Below, piece after piece: positions 51,409-59,301 of a stretch of DNA of 64,000 nucleotides. The notes below the pieces were generated by a model that worked only from the letters and a program-made list of their open reading frames with translations, was not told the DNA's origin and did not search any database. The translations under genes and the position numbers were made by a program. How positions within the stretch are numbered: the stretch's first letter is position 1; every line of letters starts with the position of its first letter. Origin of the DNA: Planctomycetota bacterium. GTDB lineage: Bacteria > Planctomycetota > Phycisphaerae > Phycisphaerales > UBA1924. The stretch covers positions 1 to 64,000 of the forward strand of contig JANRJM010000001.1 in assembly GCA_033763975.1 (NCBI GenBank). The letters are read 5' to 3'.

Positions 51409-51488
51409 CGCCACAGCGCCACAGCGCCGCAGCGCCACAGCGCCGCAGCGCCACGTCGCCGCAGCGCCACAGCGCCACAGCGCCGCAG
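51409..51488. repeat. 8-bp tandem repeat x10
   Basis: Ten head-to-tail units of CGCC[A/G]CAG, one reading CGCCACGT. The period of eight shifts the reading frame each unit, so it is unlikely to be coding. It begins 70 bases after the lipoprotein stop. Together with the 14-bp repeat and REP copy it fills the 433-base gene-free gap 51339-51771. Confidence 0.9.
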
Positions 51489-51547
51489 GGCGGGGGTTTG
51501 CGTCACGAAGCGACCGCCGCCGATGGTCGTGCCGGGCTCCTTTCGTG

Positions 51548-51631
51548 TTGCTGCGTTCGCCTTGCTGCGTTCGCGTTGCCGCGTTCACCAGGCTGCGTTC
51601 GCCTGGCTGCCTTTGCTTGGCTGCGTTCACC
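51548..51631. repeat. 14-bp tandem repeat x6
   Basis: Six degenerate units of about TTGCTGCGTTCGCC in direct order; units 1 and 2 differ only at the last base. It lies between the 8-bp repeat and the first REP-like palindrome, in a gene-free gap. No coding role is visible. Confidence 0.85.
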
Positions 51632-51655
51632 TCGGCGCTTCACGCATCGCTCTTC

Positions 51656-51711
51656 GCGGCGAAGCCGCGGGGGTAAGTAGCCGGGGGGTCGCCGCGCAGC
51701 GGCACCCCCGG
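51656..51711 (-). repeat. REP-like palindrome pair, inverted copy
   Basis: Two hairpins in series: GCGGCGAAGCCGC (51656-51668), then CCGGGGGG...CACCCCCGG (51681-51711). On the opposite strand this reads in the same order as the two copies right of the transposase gene (52270-52324 and 52428-52482). It is therefore the inverted left partner of those REP units. Confidence 0.8.
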
Positions 51712-51771
51712 AAAGCGGCACCCCCAGATACACACTCCCCTCCCATTCGCACCGCGCAGCGGTGCGGGTGG

Positions 51772-52215
51772 TCAATCCCACAGATATCGCGGGTCGTGCT
51801 CGACCCTGTACTTCGCCAGGCACGCGAGGACTTCCTGCTTGAAGTCGGTCCCCCGGTGGTGTTCCTCCTGCCGGTCGAGGTACGCCCGGACGGCGTCGAT
51901 GGTGTCATGCCCGACGGAGAACGCGAAGTAGCCGTCCTGCCAGGCGAAGAGCGGGACCTGGTGTTTCATCCATGACGACGTGCCGCGCTTCGCGTGCAGC
52001 ATGAGGTCCGCGATGCTGGTTGTTTTTCCCAGGCTGACGAGGAGGTGGACATGGTCGGCGACGCCGCCGGCGTGGAGAAGCGCGGAGTGCATGTCGCGGC
52101 AGATGCCGCCCATGTAGCGGAAGAGCTCGGGCCGCGGGTCGAGCGGGAGTGTTGGATCGCGGCCTTTGGTCGAAAACGTAACATGGACGAGGATGCTCGT
52201 GAGCGTGGTCGCCAT
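51772..52215 (-). CDS. REP-associated tyrosine transposase (RAYT, IS200/IS605-like Y1)
   Basis: A 147-residue single-strand DNA transposase. The HUH motif is HVHLLVSL, and the catalytic Tyr lies in AVRAYLDRQEEHHRGTDFK. Length and ending (DPRYLWD) are those of the solitary IS200-like enzymes. It is not part of a classical IS with tnpB; REP-like palindromes flank it in inverted orientation, which fits a domesticated RAYT acting on REP elements. Confidence 0.88.
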   Translation of the reverse strand: MATTLTSILVHVTFSTKGRDPTLPLDPRPELFRYMGGICRDMHSALLHAGGVADHVHLLVSLGKTTSIADLMLHAKRGTSSWMKHQVPLFAWQDGYFAFSVGHDTIDAVRAYLDRQEEHHRGTDFKQEVLACLAKYRVEHDPRYLWD

Positions 52216-52269
52216 GCGCGCCAGCGTACCGCACCGCTACGCGGTGCGTGCGGGTGGTAGGCACGGCGT

Positions 52270-52324
52270 CCGGGGGTGCCGTTTCGCGGCGACCCCCGGC
52301 TATTGACCCCCGCGGCTTCGCCGC
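52270..52324 (+). repeat. REP-like palindrome pair, copy 1
   Basis: Hairpin with arms CCGGGGGT (52270-52277) and ACCCCCGG (52292-52299), then a short spacer and GCGG-CTTCG-CCGC (52312-52324). It is a direct repeat of copy 2 (52428-52482) and inverted relative to 51656-51711. It lies in the 278-base gap between the transposase and citrate synthase genes. Confidence 0.85.
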
Positions 52325-52427
52325 AAGGGAAGGTCGGCGAGGGGCGGTGAGGCGAAGAGCGGCGAGGTAAAGGGCCGCGAGGCGAACCGCGGCGACGTGT
52401 ACTGACGGTGTGCTCGGGGCACGGCGT

Positions 52428-52482
52428 CCGGGGGCGCTGCTCCGCAGCGACCCCCGGCTATGGACCCGAGCGGCTTCGCCGC
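52428..52482 (+). repeat. REP-like palindrome pair, copy 2
   Basis: A longer hairpin, CCGGGGGCGCTGC with GCAGCGACCCCCGG (52428-52457), then GCGG-CTTCG-CCGC (52470-52482). The second hairpin ends 11 bases before the citrate synthase stop codon, so it may also terminate that gene's transcript. Confidence 0.85.
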
Positions 52483-52493
52483 AGCGCGAGGGT

Positions 52494-53624
52494 TTACCGC
52501 TTCTCGATCGGCGTGTACGCGACGTTGTGGGGGCCGGTGTAGTCGACGTCCGGGCGGTAGAGGCGGTTGCCGTTGAGCTGCTCGAGCGCGTGGGCCGACC
52601 AGCCACCGACGCGCCCGATGACGAACATCGGCGTGAACAGGTCCAGCGGCAGGCCGATGCAGTGGTACGTCGTGGCGCTGTAAAAATCGACGTTGGGGTA
52701 GATGCCCTTGGCGGCCTTCTCGCGGTTCATCACCGCTTCGATCGCCGTCGACTTCTCGTACAATTGGGTGTTGCCCGTGTCGTGCGCGAGCTGCTGCGCG
52801 AGCACCTTGAGGTGCGTGGCCCGCGGGTCGTACGCCTTGTACACGCGGTGCCCGAAGCCGGGGATCTTCTCTTTCTTGGCGAGCTTGTCCTGGATGAAGG
52901 CCTCGCACGCCGCCACGCTGGGGATCTGGTTCAGCATGCGCATGACGCCCTCGTTGGCCCCGCCGTGCAGGGGCCCGCGGAGGCTGCCGATGGCGCCGGT
53001 GATCGCCGAGTAGATGTCGCTCTCGGTGGAGATGATGACGCGCGCGGTGAAGGTCGAGTTGTTCAGGCCGTGGTCCGTGTGCAGCACGAGGCAGACGTCC
53101 AGCGCCTTGGTCATGGCGGCGGTGGGGCGCTTGCCGTTGAGCATGTACAGGAAGTTCTCGGAGAGCCCGAGCGAGGCGTCTGGGCGCACGAAGGGCTTGC
53201 CTTGGCGGTGCTGGTGGAAGTAGGCCAGCAGGGTGGGCGTCTGCGCGAGGATGGTGAGCGCCTTCTCGCGGAGCGACGGCACGTCGATCGCGTTGGGCTT
53301 GGCGTCGTGCAGCCCCAGGCTCGACACGAGCGTGCGGATGGCGTGCATCGGCTCGGCGGCCGGCGGGATGTTCTTGAGGAACGCCTCGACGCCCTGCGGA
53401 ATCTCGTACCGGGCGCGGATGGCGCCGGTGAACTCGGCGAGCTCGCTCCGGGTCGGCAGGCGCCCGTTCCAGAGGAAGAACACGGTTTCTTCGAACGTGC
53501 TCTTCTCGGCCAGTTCGCCGATGGGGATGCCGATGTACTCGAGAACGCCCTTCTCGCCGTCGATGAACGACAGCTTCGTCTCCGCCGCGATCACGCCCTC
53601 AAGGCCCTTCGAGTACGTCGTCAT
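52494..53624 (-). CDS. gltA: Citrate synthase
   Basis: A 376-residue citrate synthase joining acetyl-CoA and oxaloacetate at the entry of the TCA cycle. Family motifs are VLHTDHGLNNSTFTARV, GPLHGGANEGVMRML with catalytic His, GFGHRVYKAYDPRA with the second His, and VDFYSATTYHCIGLP with the catalytic Asp. GGAGG lies 6 bases before ATG 53624. The length is that of the type II, Gram-positive/archaeal group. The methylcitrate synthase activity of related enzymes cannot be excluded. Confidence 0.94.
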   Translation of the reverse strand: MTTYSKGLEGVIAAETKLSFIDGEKGVLEYIGIPIGELAEKSTFEETVFFLWNGRLPTRSELAEFTGAIRARYEIPQGVEAFLKNIPPAAEPMHAIRTLVSSLGLHDAKPNAIDVPSLREKALTILAQTPTLLAYFHQHRQGKPFVRPDASLGLSENFLYMLNGKRPTAAMTKALDVCLVLHTDHGLNNSTFTARVIISTESDIYSAITGAIGSLRGPLHGGANEGVMRMLNQIPSVAACEAFIQDKLAKKEKIPGFGHRVYKAYDPRATHLKVLAQQLAHDTGNTQLYEKSTAIEAVMNREKAAKGIYPNVDFYSATTYHCIGLPLDLFTPMFVIGRVGGWSAHALEQLNGNRLYRPDVDYTGPHNVAYTPIEKR

Positions 53625-53825
53625 GGAACCTCCTGCACCCCGCCGACGATCGCGCGGCCCGCCCGTGCTGTGCCCGCACGCCCCGCCCGGCATCGGCCAA
53701 GAACCGCAGTATAGAGCCGCCGACGCCACCCGCCCCGCGCGGCGCGCGCTCGAGTCCGTAGGATGCCCCCGCCGTCCTCCGCGAGGGATTCCCCTCGCCC
53801 GGGCATGGGCGATCAAGGAGCCACC

Positions 53826-54461
53826 GTGGCACGCACGCGCATCAAGATCTGCGGCATCCGCGATGAAGACGCCCTGTTCGCCGCGGCCGACAGCGGCGCC
53901 GACGCCGTCGGCTTCATGTTCGTCGCGTCCTCGCCCCGCTACATCGATCCCGACGCCGCGTCCGAGCTCATGGGGCTGCTCCCGCCGTTCGTCGCGGCGG
54001 TGGGGGTGATCGCCGACCCGCGCCCCGACGCCTTCGCCGAGCTCGAGCAGGCCTGCCCCACGCACCTCACGCAGTTGCACGGCAATGAGAACGAGAAGGT
54101 CGTGCGCGCGTGCGGCCCGGATGTCATCAAGGCCATCAGGTTCGACCCCGCGACCATCGGCGCCGACCTCGACCGCTGGGCGGCGTGCGACGACGTCGGC
54201 ACGATCCTCGTCGACGGCTCCGCGGGCGGACAGGGCGAGGCCTTCGACTGGAACCTGCTCGCGCCGCTCGTCGAGGCATGCCCGAAGCCGATCATCATCG
54301 CCGGTGGACTCACGCCACAGAACGTTGGCGAGGCAATCCGCGCCGCACGCCCCTACGCCGTCGATGTTTCAAGCGGCGTGGAATCCTCGCGCGGCGTGAA
54401 GGACCCCGTATTGATAGAAGCCTTCTGCGAGGCCGTGCAACGCGCGGATGCGGCGGGTTGA
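53826..54461 (+). CDS. trpF: Phosphoribosylanthranilate isomerase
   Basis: A 211-residue TIM-barrel enzyme of tryptophan synthesis (PRA to CdRP). It has IKICGIRDEDAL with the catalytic Cys9, DAVGFMFVASSPRYI, LTQLHGNE, TILVDGSAGGQGEAFDW with the catalytic Asp, and ILAGG-like IIAGGLTPQNV plus VDVSSGVESSRGVKD. It starts with GTG after AAGGAG. No other trp gene is next to it; the gene stands alone between gltA and an outer-membrane protein. Confidence 0.94.
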   Translation: MARTRIKICGIRDEDALFAAADSGADAVGFMFVASSPRYIDPDAASELMGLLPPFVAAVGVIADPRPDAFAELEQACPTHLTQLHGNENEKVVRACGPDVIKAIRFDPATIGADLDRWAACDDVGTILVDGSAGGQGEAFDWNLLAPLVEACPKPIIIAGGLTPQNVGEAIRAARPYAVDVSSGVESSRGVKDPVLIEAFCEAVQRADAAG

Positions 54462-54517
54462 TCCGTGAGGCGATGTTGGTCGCGCCGGGCGGTGCTCATA
54501 CATGCCGCCGACGCGCC

Positions 54518-55678
54518 TTAGTTCGTCGCCGCGCCGGGCGTGAACACGGTGAAGGCGCGGCCCCACACAAGATTGACCGCGAACGTGTAGTTGAGTTCGC
54601 TCTCGGCGTGCTGGAGGACGGCGGTGGTCTCGATTCGGAAGCCCTCGCCGGGCGTCCAGAAGGCCGTCACACCGCCCTGCGTGTAGTCGTCGAACTGGTA
54701 CAGCGGGTCGCCCCGGGCGCCGGAGAAGTCGCTGCCGGAGAAGTGGCTGGCGAAGCCGCGCACCATGACGAACTCGGCGGGGCGCGTGTCGATGTGCGCG
54801 GAGACTTCCCAGCCCGAGCCGGTCTCCTCGGCGAGCGTGTCGTCGTGGCTGGCGAGGATCGCGCCGCCGACGCGGACGTCCTCGAGCCACTTCGGGCGGT
54901 CCTCGAAGATCGTCGAGCCCATGAGCCCGAACGACGCGCCGATCAGCCCGGCGACGCGGTTCTCGACGCGATCCGCCGAGTTCTGCTGGCCCCCGACGTG
55001 GTACCAGAGGAGCTGCGCGTCGGCGTGGAAGCCCGCGTAGCGGAGCTGCGAGGCGTTGCCGACCTCGAACTCCTCCGCGGTGAGTTCGTCCTCGCGGATG
55101 CGCCAGTTGATCCAGGTGTCGTTCTTCCAGTTCTCGAGGTCGACGCGCACCTGCAGCCCCTGCTCGGTCTCGCGGAAGACGTGCAGGTCGTCGAGGAGCG
55201 CGTCGTGGATGGGGTGCGTGGGCAGGATGGTGCCGCCGACGAGGAAGACGTTCTCGGTCGGCTCGTAGACGATGCGCAGCAGGGGCTCGGCGATGTCGAG
55301 TTCGTCCTCGTCGCCGAAGTTCTGGCCCAGCACGGCGCCGGCCTCGATCGTCACCCGCTCGCCCGCGCGGTAGCGCAGGCGCAGGGGCGCGAGAAACCCG
55401 AAGAACGTCTCGCCGTCGATGCCGGTGGACGTGTCGTAGCCCGTGAGTTCGAGGTTCTTGAGGAAGATCACCGACTCGAACACGACGTCGAGGTTGTCGA
55501 CGCGCGTCTCGCCGGTGGGGTTCTCGGTGTTGCGCGGATGGGGCGTGCCGGTGGGATATCCCCAGTTGCGCCCGATGACCGTGCTGTCGGGGATGATCGA
55601 GAACTCCTGGGCGTGTGCCTGCGGGGCGATCCCCAGCATGAACACGCCCGCCGCCGCCGAAACCAATGCGCTTCGCAT
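54518..55678 (-). CDS. Exported beta-rich (probable outer-membrane) protein
   Basis: A 386-residue protein with signal peptide (LVSAAAGVFMLGIAPQAHAQ) and GGAGG before the ATG. The mature part alternates hydrophobic strands with turns (LRLRYRAGERVTIEAGAVLG, ENVFLVGGTILPTH, FTVFTPGAATN at the end) as in outer-membrane beta-barrels. A similar pattern is seen in phosphate-selective or alginate-type porins, but no specific family can be named. The C-terminus does not end in Phe. Confidence 0.7.
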   Translation of the reverse strand: MRSALVSAAAGVFMLGIAPQAHAQEFSIIPDSTVIGRNWGYPTGTPHPRNTENPTGETRVDNLDVVFESVIFLKNLELTGYDTSTGIDGETFFGFLAPLRLRYRAGERVTIEAGAVLGQNFGDEDELDIAEPLLRIVYEPTENVFLVGGTILPTHPIHDALLDDLHVFRETEQGLQVRVDLENWKNDTWINWRIREDELTAEEFEVGNASQLRYAGFHADAQLLWYHVGGQQNSADRVENRVAGLIGASFGLMGSTIFEDRPKWLEDVRVGGAILASHDDTLAEETGSGWEVSAHIDTRPAEFVMVRGFASHFSGSDFSGARGDPLYQFDDYTQGGVTAFWTPGEGFRIETTAVLQHAESELNYTFAVNLVWGRAFTVFTPGAATN

Positions 55679-55784
55679 GACCCAGCCTCCTGAACGGGCA
55701 CACGCCCGGGATGAGAAGGGGGCGAGTGTACCTCCCGTCGCGGGCGACGCGCGTCGTGCTCGTTCGGGCGTCATGAGCGCCGCT

Positions 55785-56312
55785 TCACGCGTGCGGCGCA
55801 CCGGCGCAGCGGGCGACGACGTCGGCCTGCGACAGCCCGTCGACATCGATCACCACGTCGGCCAGCGCCAGGTACAGCGGGTCGCGCACCGCGAAGAGGG
55901 CGTCGATCTCGGCCAGCGTGCCCGCGCCGGTGAGCGACGGCCTGGCCGCGAGATCAGAGTCTCGCAGGCGTACCGCGAGTGTGTCGGGGCGGGCGCGGAG
56001 GTAGATCGTGCGGGCCCGGCGGGCGACGCGGGCGTCGGAGAGCAGGCGGGCGCTGGGGGCGTACGTCGGCGTGCCGCCGCCGAGCGCAACGACGTGCTGG
56101 TCGCCGGCCAGCACGACGCGGAGGGCGCCGGCCTCGGCCTCGCGGAAGCGGGCCTCGCCGAGCGTCGCGAGCGCTTCGCCCGCGCTGGGCAGGCCGGCCG
56201 CGCGAGCGGTGATGATGTCGAGATCGACGAAGGGGCGCAAGAGGGTTTCGGCGAGGGCGGGGCCCACGCTCGACTTGCCCGCGCCGCGCAGGCCGAGGAG
56301 CACGAGATTCAC
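55785..56312 (-). CDS. aroK: Shikimate kinase
   Basis: A 175-residue shikimate kinase that phosphorylates shikimate at O3 in aromatic amino-acid synthesis. P-loop GLRGAGKSS (7-15), VDLDIITARAAGL with the shikimate-binding Asp, ARFREAEAGALR with conserved Arg and Glu, VVALGGGTPT, and IYLRARPDTLAVRLR. It follows efp after 16 bases and may be its operon partner. Confidence 0.93.
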   Translation of the reverse strand: MNLVLLGLRGAGKSSVGPALAETLLRPFVDLDIITARAAGLPSAGEALATLGEARFREAEAGALRVVLAGDQHVVALGGGTPTYAPSARLLSDARVARRARTIYLRARPDTLAVRLRDSDLAARPSLTGAGTLAEIDALFAVRDPLYLALADVVIDVDGLSQADVVARCAGAPHA

Positions 56313-56328
56313 GCGGCCCGCCGCACGG

Positions 56329-56883
56329 TCAGGCGCGCGACTGGTACGCGCCGTCCGCCGTGGAGATGCGGAGCGTCTCGCCCTGGTTGATGAAGTCCGG
56401 CACGCGGGTCTTGAGGCCCGTTTCCATCGTGGCCTCCTTCATCACGCTCGTCACGGTCGCGTTCTTGACGCCCGGGTCGCAGTCCTTGACGACCAGCTCC
56501 ACCGACGGGGGCAGTTCGATCAGGATCGGATTGCCGTCGTGCATGAGGACGATGGCCGAGGAGTTCGGGCGCATGTAGAGGAGCGCGTCGCCGAGGACCT
56601 CCTTCGAGATCGTCATCTGCTCGTAGTTCTCGGCGTCCATGAAGGTGGCGCCGGTGTTGTCGGAGTACAGGTACTCCATCGGGCGCCGGTCGAGGTCGAT
56701 GACCTCCAGATCGTCGGAGGGCTTGAAGCGGCGCTCGAGGGTCTGGGCCTTGATGACGTCCTTGATCTTGAGCTGAATGAACGCGCGAAGGTTGCCCGGC
56801 GTGCGGTGCTCGATGCCCGTCACGACGAACAGTTTGCCGTCCAGCTTGATGCCCTGACCGGGGCGGAGGTTGGTCGCCTGCAT
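56329..56883 (-). CDS. efp: Elongation factor P
   Basis: A 184-residue EF-P that relieves ribosome stalling at polyproline. It shows LRPGQGIKLDGKLFVV, RTPGNLRAFIQLKIKDV, EYLYSDNTGATFMDAENYEQ and the OB-fold C-domain with VPDFINQGETLRI. At the tip of domain I, where E. coli has Lys34 in PGKG and other groups Arg, the loop here is PGNLRAF, so it is probably not modified by EpmA or EarP. Start ATG 56883. It is upstream of aroK. Confidence 0.94.
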   Translation of the reverse strand: MQATNLRPGQGIKLDGKLFVVTGIEHRTPGNLRAFIQLKIKDVIKAQTLERRFKPSDDLEVIDLDRRPMEYLYSDNTGATFMDAENYEQMTISKEVLGDALLYMRPNSSAIVLMHDGNPILIELPPSVELVVKDCDPGVKNATVTSVMKEATMETGLKTRVPDFINQGETLRISTADGAYQSRA

Positions 56884-57088
56884 CGGAGTCCTCGACTGTT
56901 TCCAGGCCGACGGAGCGAAGGCCGCGCAGACCGCGACGTGACCCGAGTGCTCGACCGGCGATGGGTGGGAGTGTAGGCCCGGCCGGAGCGGCGGGACGCG
57001 TGCCTCCGGGCGAAGCGCCGGGCAGAGGCTCCCTCCGTCCTCCCCGCGGGTACCCTCATCGGGAGGGTTCTTCCCAGGAGACAGATCG

Positions 57089-58153
57089 ATGCACATCTCT
57101 CGCCGCCAGTTTGTCGCCCTGAGCGCCGCCACGGGCGTCGCGGTCATGGGAGGCCGGTTGCACGCACGCCCGCTCGCCGCCCGCCGGGCGGCCGAGTTCT
57201 TCGCCTGGCGTTCCGCGGGCACGCACGCGCTCGTCGCGCTCGGGCGTACGGGGGACGACCTGAGCCTGGTGGGCGGGAACAGCGTGGTGCTCACCATCAA
57301 GGGCGAGACGCTGCTCGTCGACACCAAGCAGGCGGTGATCGCCCCCGCGCTGCGGCGCGAGATGCAGCCCCGCGCGGGCACGCTCGTGCGCGTGCTGAAC
57401 ACGCATCACCACTTCGACCACGCCGGCGGGAACGGGTCGTTCCACGCCGACGCGCCGCTCATGGCGCACCCGAAGGCCGCGGAGCGCATCGGGGCATCGC
57501 GCGAGGCGTTCCTGGCGCAGCTCGATCAGAAGATCGGCGCGCTGGAGGTCAGCAAGGTCGAGGGCGCGCAGGCCGCCGCCGCCGACGCCAAGTCGTTCCG
57601 CGACAACCTCGCGAACCTCCCGGGCGACGCGCTCACGCCCAAGGAGCCCTGGACGCCGCAGACCAAGCTCGCCGTCGGCGGGACGCCGGTCACGCTGCTG
57701 CACTATGGCCCGGGGCACACCGACAACGACCTGGTCGTCCACGTGCCGTCGGAGAACCTGCTCGTCACCGGCGACCTGGTCTTCAACGGGCTGCACCCGT
57801 ACTTCGACGTCGAGGGCGGCGCGACCATCACGGGCTGGCTGGGCGCGCTGAAGCGCATGCGCACGCTGTGCAACGACAAGACCGTCGTGGTGCCCGGGCA
57901 CGGCGATGTCGGCGGCCCCGCCATCATCGACACGCAGATCGCGTACCTCAACGCCGTGCACCGCACGGTCGCCAAGGCCATCGCCGACGGCACGCCGCGC
58001 GAGGACGTCGTCAAGATGACCCTGCCCGACCGCGACGCCTATCTGCTGAAGTTCGCGCAGCCGTTCCTCTGGGGCGGGGTGTTCGACGAACTCAGCAGGG
58101 GCAAGAAGGACGACGCGCCCAAGGCTCCCGCGGGCACGCCCGCCGGCGCCTAG
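57089..58153 (+). CDS. Tat-exported metallo-beta-lactamase-fold hydrolase (first of tandem pair)
   Basis: A 354-residue protein with Tat-type leader MHISRRQFVALSAATGVAVM. The metal site is NTHHHFDHAGG with HxHxDH-like spacing (HHHFDH), then GPGHTDNDLVVHVP, TGDLVF, and VVPGHGDVGG. AGGAGA precedes the ATG. It resembles the next protein throughout its mature part, so the two arose by duplication. Substrate unknown: hydrolase or beta-lactamase-like, probably periplasmic. Confidence 0.85.
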   Translation: MHISRRQFVALSAATGVAVMGGRLHARPLAARRAAEFFAWRSAGTHALVALGRTGDDLSLVGGNSVVLTIKGETLLVDTKQAVIAPALRREMQPRAGTLVRVLNTHHHFDHAGGNGSFHADAPLMAHPKAAERIGASREAFLAQLDQKIGALEVSKVEGAQAAAADAKSFRDNLANLPGDALTPKEPWTPQTKLAVGGTPVTLLHYGPGHTDNDLVVHVPSENLLVTGDLVFNGLHPYFDVEGGATITGWLGALKRMRTLCNDKTVVVPGHGDVGGPAIIDTQIAYLNAVHRTVAKAIADGTPREDVVKMTLPDRDAYLLKFAQPFLWGGVFDELSRGKKDDAPKAPAGTPAGA

Positions 58154-58172
58154 CACACACCGGAGACCATTC

Positions 58173-59219
58173 ATGCTCTCACGAAGGACCTTTGTCGCCG
58201 GCGCCATCGGCGTGGGCGCCGGCGCCGCGTTCGCCCGCCAGCCGGGCGTCCCCATGACGCCGGTGCTCCCGCAGCGCCAGCCCGACAGGCCCACCGGCGG
58301 CGCATCGCCCGCCACGTTCTTCGAGTGGAAGCCCATCGCGCCGGCCGCGCGCGTCGCCATCGGCAGCGGCGGCAACTCCCTCGTCGTCCGGGGCGAGGGC
58401 GCCGGGCTGCTCATCGACTGCAAGAACGCGCCCTACGCCGAGACCCTGCGGCGCGAGGCCACCGACTTCGCCGGGCCCCTCGCGGGCGTCATCAACACGC
58501 ACCACCACGCCGACCACACCGGCGGCAACCACGCCTTCACCGCCGACATCGAGACGATCGCGCACGAGAAGTGCACGCCGCGAGTCCTCGGGCAGCTCAA
58601 CCGCTACATCTCGCAGCTGAAGGAAGTCGCCACGCAGCTCGAAGGACGCACCGGCCCCGCCGCCGACCGCCTGCGCGAGGAGGCCAAGGCGCTGTACCTG
58701 CGCGCCAACGACCTCAAGGCCGCCCAGTTCGCGCCGCGCACCGGCGTCGGCGACCGGCACACGCGCACCATCGCCGGCGTGACGGTGGAACTCGAGCACT
58801 TCGGCCCCGGGCACACCGACAACGACCTCGTCGTGCGGCTCCCCGCGCTCAACATCGTGCACACCGGCGACCTGCTCTTCTACCGGTCGCACCCGTTCAT
58901 CGACCGCGCGTCGGGCGCCGGCGTCCGCTCGTGGATCGGCGTCATCGGCAAGATCGCCGAACGCTGCGACGACGCGACGGTGGTCGTGCCCGGGCACGGC
59001 GAGGTCACGAACAAGGCCGGCCTGCTCTCGCAGCGCGAGTACTTCGAAACGTTGATCGCGCACGTCGAGCGCCTCATCGCGCAGGGCAGGTCGCGCAAGG
59101 AGATCGGCGAATCCGACCCCGGCGCGTTCGCGGAGTACGCCAACGCGCGGTTCAGGCCGATGGCGCTGCAGGCGATCTACGACGAACTGCAGCCCGAGCC
59201 CGCCGCCCCGCCGAAGTAG
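58173..59219 (+). CDS. Tat-exported metallo-beta-lactamase-fold hydrolase (second of tandem pair)
   Basis: A 348-residue protein starting MLSRRTFVAGAIGVGAGAAF, a Tat signal with twin arginine. The zinc site is NTHHHADHTGGNHAF, followed by EHFGPGHTDNDLVVRLPA, HTGDLLFYRSHPF and VVPGHGEVTN. It is 19 bases after its paralogue and surely co-transcribed. Both conserve the metal residues, so neither is obviously degenerate. Confidence 0.85.
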   Translation: MLSRRTFVAGAIGVGAGAAFARQPGVPMTPVLPQRQPDRPTGGASPATFFEWKPIAPAARVAIGSGGNSLVVRGEGAGLLIDCKNAPYAETLRREATDFAGPLAGVINTHHHADHTGGNHAFTADIETIAHEKCTPRVLGQLNRYISQLKEVATQLEGRTGPAADRLREEAKALYLRANDLKAAQFAPRTGVGDRHTRTIAGVTVELEHFGPGHTDNDLVVRLPALNIVHTGDLLFYRSHPFIDRASGAGVRSWIGVIGKIAERCDDATVVVPGHGEVTNKAGLLSQREYFETLIAHVERLIAQGRSRKEIGESDPGAFAEYANARFRPMALQAIYDELQPEPAAPPK

Positions 59220-59301
59220 TCGGTGAGGCTCGTCGCACGCGGCGACCGGCGCGGGCCTCGGCATCGGCCCCCGGTTCACGCCCCCGTTTACGCCGCCCGG
59301 T

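Noticed and set aside
51409-51488. CRISPR array
   Set aside because: The 8-bp units are contiguous without spacers, so this is a simple tandem repeat.
51905-52606. Protein of 233 residues on the minus strand over the REP region
   Set aside because: It runs through the RAYT gene in another frame and through the REP palindromes; the translation is repeat-derived.
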